NCBI RefSeq assembly: GCF_013912005.1
Contig: NZ_JACESB010000002.1
Span: forward strand, 62,001 to 126,000
DNA: 64,000 nt
Reading direction: 5' to 3'
From: Brevundimonas sp.
GTDB taxonomy: Bacteria; Pseudomonadota; Alphaproteobacteria; Caulobacterales; Caulobacteraceae
Shown: positions 1-9,232 of the stretch, in pieces
Layout of the letters: every line of letters begins with the position of its first letter
Numbering within the stretch: the stretch's first letter is position 1
Program-made: the position numbers and the translations under genes
Notes under the pieces: model-generated
The model's input: only the letters and a program-made list of their open reading frames with translations
Databases searched by the model: none
What the model was told of the DNA's origin: nothing

Positions 1-998
<998 letters not shown>

Positions 999-1556
999 TC
1001 AGTGGCCGGCGTGGCCGCCGCCCGCCGGGTCCATCCCGGCGATCTGGTTGTAGTGGCGCGCCACGATCGGCACGGCGGCCGTCGCCGCGGTCTTCAGCTG
1101 GGGCGTGTCGCCGTTGCGGGAGTAGCTGGTGTGCAGCCGCAGGGCTTCCTCGTGAGCCATCACCTGCTGCTGCCGGTACAGGGCGTCGCGGGCCGTCCCC
1201 TGCGCCGCCTGCAGCTGGCGGATCATCTCGGCCTTGCGTGGATCGAGCGCCGGCGGCGGCGGCGTCATGCCGGCGGCCCGGGCCGCCTCCATCACCGTGC
1301 GCGTGGTCATGGTGTGGTGCTCGATCATCATTTCGGCGAAGCGGCGCAGGTCGGCGTCCTGCGTCGACTGCATGACCAGCTGGCTGGACTGGATCTCGTA
1401 GAGGTCGCTGGCGCCGACCATGCGGACGAACTCCATGCCGGCCGGGGCCGGCTGGTCCATGGCGGCCTCCGCGATGGGGGCGGCGGCGCCCGTCGGCATG
1501 CCGCCGCAGGCGGACAGGAGCGCGGCCGCGGCCGCGCACATCATGAGACGTTTCAT
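999..1556 (-). CDS. DUF4142 lipoprotein
   Basis: The protein has 185 residues and a lipoprotein signal: MKRLMMCAAAAALLSAC, with lipobox LLSA-C17. The mature part contains the DUF4142 helical core (YEIQSSQLVMQSTQDADLRR, FAEMMIEHHTMT, and later DALYRQQQVMAHEEAL), which resembles a ferritin-like four-helix bundle. The His-rich tail GGGHAGH is unusual. The family is periplasmic or membrane-anchored, and its biochemical role is unknown. Members are often induced by stress in alphaproteobacteria. An EcfG-type promoter motif lies 41-65 bp upstream, which supports membership of the general stress regulon. It is transcribed alone and ends before the ferredoxin gene. Confidence 0.85.
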   Translation of the reverse strand: MKRLMMCAAAAALLSACGGMPTGAAAPIAEAAMDQPAPAGMEFVRMVGASDLYEIQSSQLVMQSTQDADLRRFAEMMIEHHTMTTRTVMEAARAAGMTPPPPALDPRKAEMIRQLQAAQGTARDALYRQQQVMAHEEALRLHTSYSRNGDTPQLKTAATAAVPIVARHYNQIAGMDPAGGGHAGH

Positions 1557-1596
1557 CGATCAACTCCTGGGCGCGCAGAGGCGCGCGCGGGACCCC

Positions 1597-1621
1597 AACC
1601 GGGGGGAGCCGTCGACGTTCC
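1597..1621 (-). promoter_or_regulatory. EcfG-type promoter candidate for DUF4142 gene
   Basis: On the minus strand GGAAC (1621-1617) is followed by 16 bases and then GGTT (1600-1597). The EcfG consensus is GGAAC-N16/17-CGTT, so this matches 8 of 9 positions, including the strongly conserved GTT. It sits 41 bp from the start codon of the gene below it. Confidence 0.6.
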
Positions 1622-1641
1622 TGTGTCGGCCGGCCGACGGA

Positions 1642-2445
1642 TCAGGCCGCGGGCGCGGTTTTCTTCCGGGACGGCGAGACCATCAGCTTCTTGGTCTCGG
1701 CGATGGCCTTGGCCGGGTTCAGCCCCTTCGGACACACCTGGGCGCAGTTCATGATGGTGTGGCAGCGGTAGAGCTTGAACGGATCCTCGAGGTCGTCGAG
1801 CCGCTTGTCGGTGGCGTCGTCGCGGCTGTCGGCGATCCAGCGGTAGGACTGCAGCAGCGCGGCCGGGCCGAGGTACTCGGTCTGGTTCCACCAGTAGCTG
1901 GGGCAGCTGGTCGAGCAGCAGGCGCACAGGATGCACTCGTACAGCCCGTCCAGCTTCGCCCGGTCCTCCGGCGACTGCAGGCGCTCCTTCTCCGGGTCCG
2001 GCTCGTCGGACTGGAGGTAGGGCTGGATCGAGTCGTACTGGGCGTAGAACAGCGACAGGTCCGTCACCAGGTCCTTGACCACCGGCTGGTGCGGCAGCGG
2101 GGCGATGGCGATGGTGTCGGAGGCGCACTCCTCCATGCCCTTGGTGCAGGCCAGCGCATTGCGTCCGTCGATGTTCATCGAGCAGGAGCCGCAGATGCCC
2201 TCGCGGCACGAGCGCCGGAACGCCAGGGTGGGGTCGATCTCGTTCTTGATGTGGATCAGGGCGTCGAGCAGCATCGGCCCGTGCTCGTCGGCCGAGACCT
2301 CGTAGACGTCCCAGCGCGGATCGGCGTCGATCTCGGGGTCGTAGCGGTAGACCTTGTAGGTCTTGACGTTCTTTGCGCCGGGCGGGGCCTTGTAGACCTT
2401 GCCGGTGACGGGCTTCGAGCCCTTGGGAAGCGTAAGCTGGACCAT
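1642..2445 (-). CDS. sdhB: Succinate dehydrogenase iron-sulfur subunit
   Basis: This 267-residue subunit carries electrons from SdhA flavin to quinone. The N-terminal plant-type ferredoxin domain has [10 protein letters not shown] plus ACTKG for the 2Fe-2S cluster. The C-terminal domain has [12 protein letters not shown] and [17 protein letters not shown] for the 4Fe-4S and 3Fe-4S clusters. The ATG overlaps the sdhA stop by one base (TGATG), so the two genes are translationally coupled. The basic and Ala-rich ends (SRKKTAPAA) are normal for alphaproteobacteria. It is the last gene of sdhCDAB. Confidence 0.98.
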   Translation of the reverse strand: MVQLTLPKGSKPVTGKVYKAPPGAKNVKTYKVYRYDPEIDADPRWDVYEVSADEHGPMLLDALIHIKNEIDPTLAFRRSCREGICGSCSMNIDGRNALACTKGMEECASDTIAIAPLPHQPVVKDLVTDLSLFYAQYDSIQPYLQSDEPDPEKERLQSPEDRAKLDGLYECILCACCSTSCPSYWWNQTEYLGPAALLQSYRWIADSRDDATDKRLDDLEDPFKLYRCHTIMNCAQVCPKGLNPAKAIAETKKLMVSPSRKKTAPAA

Positions 2446-4229
2446 CAGTAAACCCGCGCCTTGGGCTCGATGTAATCGATGTCCCTGGACATCGTGTAAT
2501 TGTGCACCGGACGGTAGTCGATGCGCACCGTCTCGCCCGGGACCTTCCAGGCGAGGGTGTGCTTCATCCAGTTCTGGTCGTCGCGGTCCGGGTAGTCCTC
2601 GCGGGCGTGGGCGCCGCGGGATTCGGTGCGGTTCAGCGCCCCCTCGATGGTGACCAGCGCCTGGGCGATGAGGTTGTCGTACTCGAGGGTCTCGACCAGG
2701 TCGGTGTTCCAGATTAGCCCGCGGTCGGTGGTGCGGATGTCGGCTCCGGCGGCGTCGATGGCGCGCAGCTTCTCGACCCCCTCGGCCAGGGTCTTGCCGG
2801 TGCGGAACACCGCCGCGTCGGACTGCATGGCCCGCTGCATGCGGATGCGCAGCTGGGCGGTCGGGGTCGAGCCGTCCGCGTGGCGGAAGCGGTCGAGGCG
2901 CGCCAGGTGCGGGTCGGTCGCCGAGGCCGGGGCGTCCGGCACCGCCGACGCCTTGTCGACGATCTCGCCGGTGCGCAGGCCGGCGGCGCGGCCGAACACC
3001 ACCAGGTCGGTCAGCGAGTTGGAGCCCAGCCGGTTGGCGCCATGGACCGAGACGCAGGCGGCCTCGCCCACGGCCATCAGGCCCGGCACCACGCTGTCGG
3101 GGTTCCCGTCGCGAAGGGTCAGCACCTCGCCGTGATAGTTCGTGGGGATGCCGCCCATGTTGTAGTGCACGGTCGGCAGCACCGGGATCGGCTGCTTCGT
3201 GACGTCCACCCCGGCGAAGATCTTGGCCGATTCCGAGATGCCCGGCAGGCGCTCGTGCAGGATGGCCGGGTCGAGGTGGTCGAGGTGCAGGAAGATGTGG
3301 TCCTTGTTCGGACCGACGCCCCGGCCCTCGCGAATCTCTATGGTCATGGAGCGGCTGACCATGTCGCGCGGCGCGAGGTCCTTCACGGTCGGGGCGTAGC
3401 GCTCCATGAAGCGCTCGCCCTCGGAGTTGGTCAGATAGCCGCCCTCGCCGCGGGCGCCCTCGGTGATCAGGCAGCCGGCCCCGTAGATGCCGGTCGGGTG
3501 GAACTGGACGAACTCCATGTCCTGCAGCGGCAGGCCGGCGCGCAGCACCATGGCGTTGCCGTCGCCGGTGCAGGTGTGGGCGCTGGTGGCGCTGAAATAG
3601 GCGCGGCCGTAGCCGCCGGTGGCCAGGATGACCAGCTTGGCGCGGAAGCGGTGCAGGGTGCCGTCGTCCAGCTTCAGCGCCGTCAGGCCGGTGCAGACGC
3701 CGTCCTGCATGATCAGGTCGAGGCCGAAATACTCGACGAAGAACTCGACCTCGCGGCGCACCGACTGGCCGTAGAGGGTGTGCAGGATGGCGTGGCCGGT
3801 GCGGTCGGCGGCGGCGCAGGTGCGCTGCACCGGGCCCTCGCCGAAGTTGCGGGTCATGCCGCCGAAGGCCCGCTGGTAGATGCGGCCGTCCTCGGTGCGG
3901 CTGAAGGGCACGCCCCAGTGCTCCAGCTCGTACACCGCCTGCGGGGCGTTGCGGACCAGGTACTCGATGGCGTCCTGGTCGCCCAGCCAGTCCGACCCCT
4001 TGACGGTGTCGTACATATGCCACTGCCAGGAGTCCTCGCCCATGTTGCCGAGCGAGGCGGAGATGCCGCCCTGGGCCGCGACCGTATGCGAGCGGGTCGG
4101 GAAGACCTTGGTGACGCAGGCGACCTTCAGCCCCTGCTGGGCGGCGCCGAGGGCGGCGCGCAGGCCGGAGCCCCCGGCGCCCAGCACCACGACGTCATAG
4201 GCGTGATCGACGAATTCGTAGGCGGCCAA
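2445..4229 (-). CDS. sdhA: Succinate dehydrogenase flavoprotein subunit
   Basis: The 594-residue protein oxidises succinate to fumarate at the inner face of the membrane. It begins with an FAD-binding Rossmann motif ([14 protein letters not shown]). The family's covalent FAD attachment site is recognisable at H48 in SHTVAAQGG. Further hallmarks are HPTGIYG, the active-site segment RGEGGYL, and the C-terminal HTLAWK region. Its length matches bacterial SdhA. The gene lies 3 bp after sdhD and overlaps sdhB by one base, so it is certainly part of the operon. Confidence 0.98.
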   Translation of the reverse strand: MAAYEFVDHAYDVVVLGAGGSGLRAALGAAQQGLKVACVTKVFPTRSHTVAAQGGISASLGNMGEDSWQWHMYDTVKGSDWLGDQDAIEYLVRNAPQAVYELEHWGVPFSRTEDGRIYQRAFGGMTRNFGEGPVQRTCAAADRTGHAILHTLYGQSVRREVEFFVEYFGLDLIMQDGVCTGLTALKLDDGTLHRFRAKLVILATGGYGRAYFSATSAHTCTGDGNAMVLRAGLPLQDMEFVQFHPTGIYGAGCLITEGARGEGGYLTNSEGERFMERYAPTVKDLAPRDMVSRSMTIEIREGRGVGPNKDHIFLHLDHLDPAILHERLPGISESAKIFAGVDVTKQPIPVLPTVHYNMGGIPTNYHGEVLTLRDGNPDSVVPGLMAVGEAACVSVHGANRLGSNSLTDLVVFGRAAGLRTGEIVDKASAVPDAPASATDPHLARLDRFRHADGSTPTAQLRIRMQRAMQSDAAVFRTGKTLAEGVEKLRAIDAAGADIRTTDRGLIWNTDLVETLEYDNLIAQALVTIEGALNRTESRGAHAREDYPDRDDQNWMKHTLAWKVPGETVRIDYRPVHNYTMSRDIDYIEPKARVY

Positions 4230-4232
4230 AGA

Positions 4233-4637
4233 TCAGGCTCCGAGACCGGCCGGGAGCGGGGCCGAGCCCAGCGCCAGGCGCACGATGAAGAAGACGCCGG
4301 CCGCGGCCAGCAGGAGGCAAAGGGCGCCGATGAGGCCGAGCAGGGCCGTGCGCGACGACGGCTTGTGGATGTAGTCGTCGACGATGACCTTGAGGCCCAT
4401 GTTCATGTGCCAGACGCTGATCAGCAGCGTCACGGCCAGCAGGCTGCTGTTGACCGGCGAGCGGAACCAGTCGAGCGCGCCGTCGTAGCCGGCGCCGGAG
4501 AGGCTCCAGGCGCTCCACAGCCCCCAGAGGGCCAGCGGGACCAGCACCAGGGCGGACAGGCGTTCGGCCGTCCACTCGCCGGCGCCATGGCGCTCGGACA
4601 CCTTCACATTGCGGATGAAGCGGGCGGACTTGCTCAC
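4233..4637 (-). CDS. sdhD: Succinate dehydrogenase membrane anchor subunit
   Basis: The 134-residue protein has three predicted membrane helices (about residues 27-47, 56-78 and 100-122). It contains WHMNMGLKVIVDDYIH, in which the first His is the usual haem b ligand and the Asp-Tyr pair lines the quinone site. A GTG start is used; it overlaps the sdhC stop by four bases (GTGA). With SdhC it anchors SdhAB in the inner membrane. Confidence 0.93.
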   Translation of the reverse strand: MSKSARFIRNVKVSERHGAGEWTAERLSALVLVPLALWGLWSAWSLSGAGYDGALDWFRSPVNSSLLAVTLLISVWHMNMGLKVIVDDYIHKPSSRTALLGLIGALCLLLAAAGVFFIVRLALGSAPLPAGLGA

Positions 4638-5107
4638 AGAACCACCTTTCCGGACGCGAACAGTACGATCCAGAAGCCGACGGAGATCACCAGGGCCGCG
4701 ATGAAGCTGACCACGGTCAGGGCGTCGGCCGCCTTCGGGGTGAGTCCGGCGCCCGCATCCCAGACCAGATGGCGGACGCCGGCGGTCAGGTGGTAGGCCG
4801 CGGCGCAGGTGATCCCGAACCAGATCAGCAGGCCGAGAGGCGATCCCATGAAGGCGGCGTAGCCGGCGTAGGCGTCCGGACCGAAGGCCGCGGCGGCCAG
4901 CCAGCCGCCGATGAACAGGCTGCCCACCGACAGGGCGCCGGCGGCGAAGCGGTTGAGGATCGAGCCCCACATGGTGGTGTGGAAGCGCCAGATCTGCAGG
5001 TGGGGAGACAGCGGCCGGACCCGGCCGTTGGGCTGACGCACGAAACGGCCGGTCTGGTCCGTCGTCGGATCGTTGGAGGCGTCGCCCGGAAGGGGAGAGC
5101 TCGACAT
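4634..5107 (-). CDS. sdhC: Succinate dehydrogenase cytochrome b556 subunit
   Basis: The protein has 157 residues from the ATG chosen here; a TTG six codons upstream is an alternative. A polar N-terminal segment is followed by SPHLQIWRF, three membrane helices and YHLTAGVRHLVWD, which carries the haem-ligand His region of the family. The quinone-site signature S-I-x-H-R-x-T-G is altered to SILNRFAAG, so Asn replaces the usual His. It is the first gene of sdhCDAB. A sigma-70-like promoter lies about 60-90 bp upstream. Confidence 0.93.
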   Translation of the reverse strand: MSSSPLPGDASNDPTTDQTGRFVRQPNGRVRPLSPHLQIWRFHTTMWGSILNRFAAGALSVGSLFIGGWLAAAAFGPDAYAGYAAFMGSPLGLLIWFGITCAAAYHLTAGVRHLVWDAGAGLTPKAADALTVVSFIAALVISVGFWIVLFASGKVVL

Positions 5108-5164
5108 GTTGCGAATGGTTCTCAAAAACCCGAGCGAAATCAGCGGCCGCTCTATGATGTTCTG

Positions 5165-5193
5165 GCTTTAGTGAGCGGTGCGCCGGGGGTCAA
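5165..5193 (-). promoter_or_regulatory. Candidate sigma-70 promoter of sdhCDAB
   Basis: On the minus strand TTGACC (5193-5188) is separated by 17 bases from TAAAGC (5170-5165). The -35 box is strong and the -10 box weak. It lies in the only gap upstream of sdhC. No other regulatory site was recognised there. Confidence 0.45.
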
Positions 5194-5295
5194 CGCGGCG
5201 CGGCCGCCCGTCGCAGGGCCCGGACGCGTCCCCACGATTCGGCGCGCGATGCGGAGCGGCTTGCGGCCGCGGCCGGGGAACGGCAGCCTGCGGCC

Positions 5296-5847
5296 ATGTC
5301 GGGACTTCTGCCAGTTCTCCTTGCGGCCCTGATCTCCCCCCAGGCTGCGCCGCATCCGTCCGCCGCGACTCCCTACGAGGCGCCGGCCGTTCGCCCGTTC
5401 GAGCCGCCTCCCGGCTTCGGAGAGGAGCCGGCGCAGGGGGACGGGGGCGGTGTCGCCTCCCGTCCGCCGCTCGAGGCGCCGGTGAGCGTGGACGCCTACG
5501 TCCGCTCCTACGAGACGAGTCCGGCCGACGCCGAGGTCGCCTACGACCAGGGGGTCGCCTCGGCCGAGCTCCGGGCGGACCAGTCGGCCGGGCCGCTGGA
5601 CGGCTACTGGCGCGCCGTCGACGGCGAGGGAGAGGTCCTGTTCGACCTGGTCCTGAGCGACGCCGGCGGCGTGGTGGAGGGCGGCTGGCGCGGCCGCCGG
5701 GGCGCGGGCGCGGCGGTCGTGGACTCCGGGGAGCTGCGTCTGGACGGCCTCGGCTCCCTGCGCCTGCAGCGGAGCGGCCAGGGCTGGCGGGGCGTGCTGC
5801 GCGCCGGCGGCGCGGAGCGGCGGGTGACGCTCAGCCGCCCCGGGTGA
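5296..5847 (+). CDS. Exported hypothetical protein
   Basis: I do not recognise the family. The 183-residue product starts with a short hydrophobic stretch (MSGLLPVLLAALISPQAAP) that looks like a signal peptide. A Pro/Glu-rich low-complexity region to about residue 60 follows. From about residue 95 there is a compact domain of alternating strands (DGYWRAVDGEGEVLFDLVLSD, then repeated Gly-rich turns), suggesting a small periplasmic beta domain. It is divergent from the sdh operon, and its last 17 bases overlap the convergent HIT gene. Codon use is like its neighbours, so it is probably a real gene. Confidence 0.65.
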   Translation: MSGLLPVLLAALISPQAAPHPSAATPYEAPAVRPFEPPPGFGEEPAQGDGGGVASRPPLEAPVSVDAYVRSYETSPADAEVAYDQGVASAELRADQSAGPLDGYWRAVDGEGEVLFDLVLSDAGGVVEGGWRGRRGAGAAVVDSGELRLDGLGSLRLQRSGQGWRGVLRAGGAERRVTLSRPG

Positions 5848-6256
5848 GGCGCAGCCGCGAGAGGGCGATCTGCAGCGGCTGGGCGGCGTAGGGGACCGGC
5901 GCCCCCTTTCCCCACACCGGATCCGGCCACAGACCGTCGTCATGGCGGCGGCCGATCACGTGCACGTGCAGCTGGGCCGTCACATTGCCGAGCGACGCCA
6001 CGTTCAGCTTCTGGATCGGCCGGCCCGCCGCTTCGGCGATCTCGCGCACCAGCCGCCCGGCCGCGATCACCTCCTCGGTCAGCGTCGCGCGGGCCGCGGG
6101 GTCCAGGTCCTCCAGTTCGTGCAGGCCCTCGCGGCGCGGAATCAGGATCAGCCAGGGAAAGCGGGAGTCATCCTGGAGCCTGACGTGGCACAGCGGCCAG
6201 TCGACGGCGGCGACGGAACCCGACTGGAAGGCCGGATCGAGCTGGAAAGCGCACAT
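5831..6256 (-). CDS. HIT-family hydrolase
   Basis: The 141-residue protein carries the histidine triad QLHVHVIGR near residues 96-104, with the upstream helix and strand pattern of the HIT fold (HVRLQDDSRFPWLILIPRR). HIT proteins hydrolyse nucleoside phosphoramidates, adenylates or dinucleotides in the cytosol. The exact substrate cannot be told from the sequence. The third His of a canonical HxHxHxx triad is replaced (HVHVIGRRH), as in several alphaproteobacterial HIT proteins. The 3' end overlaps the convergent exported protein gene by 17 bp. Confidence 0.9.
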   Translation of the reverse strand: MCAFQLDPAFQSGSVAAVDWPLCHVRLQDDSRFPWLILIPRREGLHELEDLDPAARATLTEEVIAAGRLVREIAEAAGRPIQKLNVASLGNVTAQLHVHVIGRRHDDGLWPDPVWGKGAPVPYAAQPLQIALSRLRLTRGG

Positions 6257-6299
6257 GCGCCTCGGTCGCCTGTCGGCGGCGCGGCGTCAACAAGGATCG

Positions 6300-7178
6300 T
6301 CAGTCCAACGCATAAACAACGCAGGCCTCGTCCGCGAGCTCGCGGAGGGGCGGTTGCAGCGCGAGCCGGGCGGCCTCGATCTGCTGTTCCGTCGGCGCGC
6401 CGCGCCCGGCCGGCGCAGGCGGAGCCGGGGGAGCGGGCGGCGGGGGCGGCGCGAACGCCGGCGCATAGTCGACATCGGTGGCCAGCGAGGTCCCGCCGTA
6501 CGAGGGCCAGCCGGCCAGCACGTCCGTCTGGCAGGCCCGGCCGGTGGGATCGATCACCCTGACGGCGCCGAGCGACGCCCCGGCGTTGGCGGCGGCCTCC
6601 CGGGCCCGCCGGGCCGCATCGCGCACCGCCTCCCCCTGCAGCCAGGTCTTCACCGCATTGTCGGGCTCGAGGTTGAAGGAGACCTGGCCGATGGAGGTGG
6701 GCTGGGCCGCCACGACCGTGGCGTAGACCCGCTCCAGCACGCGCATGTCGCGCACCGTGACGCTGATGGCCGCGTCGGCCTGGTACCGCTCGATGCGGTC
6801 GGACCGGACGTTGTCGCGGAGCACCCCGTTCTCGTCGCGGTACTGATCGTAGAGCGGCCGGGTGCTGACGGTCGTCTCCACCCGCACCGTGTCGACGCCA
6901 TAGGCCGCCAGCGCCTGGCTGAGCGCCCGGATCTGGTCGGCCGCCCGGGCCGAGGCGTCGGGGGCGCTGCGGTCGATCGCCTGGAAGGCCGCGCCGAAGG
7001 ATGCGCGGTTGGCGGGCACCTGGGTGCGGACGTGGCCGATCGAGGCGATCACCGGATCGCGCATCCACCAGGGCGCGGGCACGTAGCGCTCGCCGATGGT
7101 GGCGGGCGGGGTCTGGGCGGCGGCTGCGGCCGGAACGGCGGCGACGGCGACGAGGACGGCGGCGAGCAGACGAGGCAT
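6300..7178 (-). CDS. SIMPL-domain (DUF541) exported protein
   Basis: The ATG chosen here gives 292 residues and follows AGGGAG at good spacing. A longer frame to 7247 exists but would place the signal peptide internally. The product begins MPRLLAAVLVAVAAVPAAAAAQ, a clear signal peptide. A SIMPL domain follows: repeated YGVDTVRVETTVSTRP, AISVTVRDM and GAVRVIDPTG segments, ending in a Pro/Ala-rich linker (APPPPPAPPAPPAP). SIMPL proteins are periplasmic and form oligomeric assemblies; their enzymatic role is unknown. It is a single gene between HIT and the divergent ahpC. Confidence 0.85.
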   Translation of the reverse strand: MPRLLAAVLVAVAAVPAAAAAQTPPATIGERYVPAPWWMRDPVIASIGHVRTQVPANRASFGAAFQAIDRSAPDASARAADQIRALSQALAAYGVDTVRVETTVSTRPLYDQYRDENGVLRDNVRSDRIERYQADAAISVTVRDMRVLERVYATVVAAQPTSIGQVSFNLEPDNAVKTWLQGEAVRDAARRAREAAANAGASLGAVRVIDPTGRACQTDVLAGWPSYGGTSLATDVDYAPAFAPPPPPAPPAPPAPAGRGAPTEQQIEAARLALQPPLRELADEACVVYALD

Positions 7179-7264
7179 GCGGGACTCCCTTTGGACCTGC
7201 CGAGGGTGGCGAACCGCGCGCCCGCGGTAAAGGCCGCGGACCCGCATCGTCAGGCCGCGTCAGC

Positions 7265-7318
7265 CTATGATGCCGATAGGAATTATCTATCGCGGAAACC
7301 GGTTTCCTATCATTGACT
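7265..7318 (+). promoter_or_regulatory. OxyR-type operator and -35 box upstream of ahpC
   Basis: CTAT (7265-7268), ATAG (7276-7279) and CTAT (7287-7290) are each separated by exactly 7 bases. This reproduces three of the four units of the OxyR tetramer site ATAG-N7-CTAT-N7-ATAG-N7-CTAT. A degenerate unit (ACCG, 7298-7301) continues the register. TTGACT at 7313-7318 can serve as the -35 box just downstream, as expected for OxyR activation. I could not identify a convincing -10 box. Confidence 0.65.
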
Positions 7319-7407
7319 TTGTGCAGCGCACGCGCCATCTCGGCATCGCAGCGCCGCTCCCCCGGCGCTCCGGATTTCCACCAGACCAACCTTCGAGGAG
7401 AACAGCG

Positions 7408-7962
7408 ATGCTGGGCGTCGGTCAGAAACTGCCTGAGTTCAAGATCATCGGCGTGAAGCCGGGCTTCAACAGCCATGAAGAGAACGGCGTCTCGGCGTTC
7501 GAGCCGGTCACCGAGAAGAGCTTCGAGGGCAAGTGGAAGGTCATCTTCTTCTACCCGAAGGACTTCACCTTCGTCTGCCCGACGGAGATCGCGGAATTCG
7601 CCAAGCTGGCCCGCGACTTCGAGGACCGCGACACCGTGGTGCTCGGCGGCTCGACCGACAACGAGTTCACCAAGCTGGCCTGGCGGCGTGACCACGCCGA
7701 CCTGAACAAGCTGCCGATCTGGCAGTTCGCCGACAACGGCGGCAAGCTGGCCCGCGCCCTGGGCGTCCTCGACGAGGAAGAGGGCGTCGCCCTGCGCGCC
7801 ACCTTCGTGGTCGATCCGCACAACGTCATCCAGCACGTCTACGTGACCAACCTGAACGTCGGTCGCGCCCCGGCCGACACCCTGCGCGTCGTCGACGCCC
7901 TGCAGACCGACGAACTGTGCGCCTGCAACCGCCCGGTGGGTGGCGAGACCCTGGCGGCGTAA
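7408..7962 (+). CDS. ahpC: Peroxiredoxin, AhpC/Prx1 type
   Basis: The 184-residue enzyme reduces H2O2 and organic hydroperoxides. The peroxidatic Cys is C57 in FYPKDFTFVCPTE, and resolving Cys candidates C171/C173 lie in ELCACNRP near the C-terminus. The start is the ATG seven bases after CGAGGAG. A frame open further upstream runs through the OxyR site and is not credible. The ahpD gene follows 159 bp downstream and is the expected reductant partner, in place of AhpF. Regulation by OxyR is predicted from the upstream site. Confidence 0.96.
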   Translation: MLGVGQKLPEFKIIGVKPGFNSHEENGVSAFEPVTEKSFEGKWKVIFFYPKDFTFVCPTEIAEFAKLARDFEDRDTVVLGGSTDNEFTKLAWRRDHADLNKLPIWQFADNGGKLARALGVLDEEEGVALRATFVVDPHNVIQHVYVTNLNVGRAPADTLRVVDALQTDELCACNRPVGGETLAA

Positions 7963-7984
7963 CAGTAGCGCCAGCGTCTTCACG

Positions 7985-8016
7985 AACAGGCGGCGGCGCA
8001 AGTCGCCGCCTGTTTT
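7985..8016 (+). terminator. Terminator or attenuator between ahpC and ahpD
   Basis: An 11-bp perfect stem (7985-7995 with 8004-8014) and 8-base loop end in TTTT. It should end most ahpC transcripts and leave limited read-through into ahpD, giving more peroxiredoxin than AhpD. Confidence 0.8.
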
Positions 8017-8121
8017 GTATCCGCCCTGCCGCGCCGACGTGAGCGACCGGATCGCTGCGGCCCGGGCGCGGCCGGCGGGCTTCACGCCGCGCGAGGCGCG
8101 GCAGCTCTCAAGGAGTCTTCC

Positions 8122-8655
8122 ATGTCGATCGACGCCCTGCGCGATCTCATCCCCGCCTATGGCAAGGACATCTCGCTGAACCTGTCCTCGCTGGCCAGCG
8201 AGACGGTGCTCAACGACCAGCAGAAGTGGGGCTGCTTCCTGGCCTCCGCCCACGCCGTCGGCGTCGCGCCGGTGGTCCGCGCCATCGAGGCGCAGGCCGC
8301 CGCCGTCCTCTCGCCCGAGGCGATGAACGCGGCCAAGGCCGCGGCCGCCATCATGGGCATGAACAACATCTACTACCGGTCGCTACACCTGATGAAGAAC
8401 CAGGAGTACACGACGCTTCCGGCCCGCCTGCGCATGAACGTCATCGCCAATCCGGGCGTGGAGAAGATGGACTTCGAGCTGTGGTCGACGGCCGTGTCGG
8501 CGATCAACGGCTGCGGCGCCTGCATGGACGCCCACGAGGCCGAGCTGCGCAAGCACGGGGTGGCCAACACCCAGGTGCAGGCGGCGCTCCGGATCGGCGC
8601 GGTGGTCCACGCCGCCAGCCGGATCATCGCCTCGGAAGCGGCGCTGGCCGGCTGA
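8122..8655 (+). CDS. ahpD: Alkyl hydroperoxide reductase AhpD
   Basis: The 177-residue all-helical protein has the AhpD active site INGCGACMDAHE, with C131 and C134 and a His four residues on. AhpD proteins shuttle electrons from lipoyl or NADH-linked donors to AhpC. The ATG follows AAGGAG. The stop TGA abuts the stop of the convergent gene (TGATCA), so the two genes meet without a spacer. Confidence 0.94.
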   Translation: MSIDALRDLIPAYGKDISLNLSSLASETVLNDQQKWGCFLASAHAVGVAPVVRAIEAQAAAVLSPEAMNAAKAAAAIMGMNNIYYRSLHLMKNQEYTTLPARLRMNVIANPGVEKMDFELWSTAVSAINGCGACMDAHEAELRKHGVANTQVQAALRIGAVVHAASRIIASEAALAG

Positions 8656-9174
8656 TCAGCGCGCGTCCAGATGATCGGCGAGCCGTGCGAACTGCTCGCC
8701 GATCACGGCGTCGACCGGCTCCGCGAGGGCGCCTGCGCCCGGGGCGGAGACCACGAACGACCATTTGAGCAGCCGGGCGGAGCCGGTCTCGGCCTCGGCC
8801 CAGCTGATGGTCAGCACCGCATCCGCCGCCATGCCCTGCAAGGGGCCGAACGGGGCGTCGAAGCGGACCATGCGCCGCTCCGGCCAGACCAGCACCGCCT
8901 CGCCGTGCCGGACCCCGCCGCCGGGAAGCGCTTCGCACCAGCAGCCGCCGGGCCGCAGATCGACGGTCAGGTTCGAGGCGGAGCCCGACCAGGTATGGGC
9001 GTCGCTCCACCATCCGGCGGGGCGGCCGATCGCGGCGAGGATCGCGTCGGGCGCGGCCGACACGGGCCGCTCATAGGTCAGGGTGAAGCTGTCGGCGCTG
9101 CGACTGGCGATTTCGGCGCAGGCCGGGCCGGCGACCAGCCACAGCGCGGCGCCGGCGAGCAGTTGGGCTTTCAT
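8656..9174 (-). CDS. Exported SRPBCC/START-like domain protein
   Basis: The 172-residue product has a signal peptide (MKAQLLAGAALWLVAGPACAE). The following domain matches the SRPBCC fold order: FTLTYERPVSAAPDAILAAI, then WWSDAHTWSG, a strand-rich middle (VRFDAPFGPLQGMAADAVLTISW), and a long C-terminal helix (PVDAVIGEQFARLADHL). Such domains bind hydrophobic ligands. Secreted members of this kind are common in Caulobacterales, with no assigned role. It is a single gene between convergent ahpD and murI. Confidence 0.72.
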   Translation of the reverse strand: MKAQLLAGAALWLVAGPACAEIASRSADSFTLTYERPVSAAPDAILAAIGRPAGWWSDAHTWSGSASNLTVDLRPGGCWCEALPGGGVRHGEAVLVWPERRMVRFDAPFGPLQGMAADAVLTISWAEAETGSARLLKWSFVVSAPGAGALAEPVDAVIGEQFARLADHLDAR

Positions 9175-9232
9175 CAGGGCGTCCTCCCGACGCGCATCGG
9201 CGCCGACGGCCGCGGCGACGTCAAGAGGCGTC

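Noticed and set aside
2880-4796. 638-codon plus-strand frame opposite sdhA
   Set aside because: Antisense shadow of the sdh operon.
7267-7407. Longer ahpC N-terminus
   Set aside because: The extension runs through the OxyR boxes and promoter, and the family starts at the ATG with a good ribosome site.
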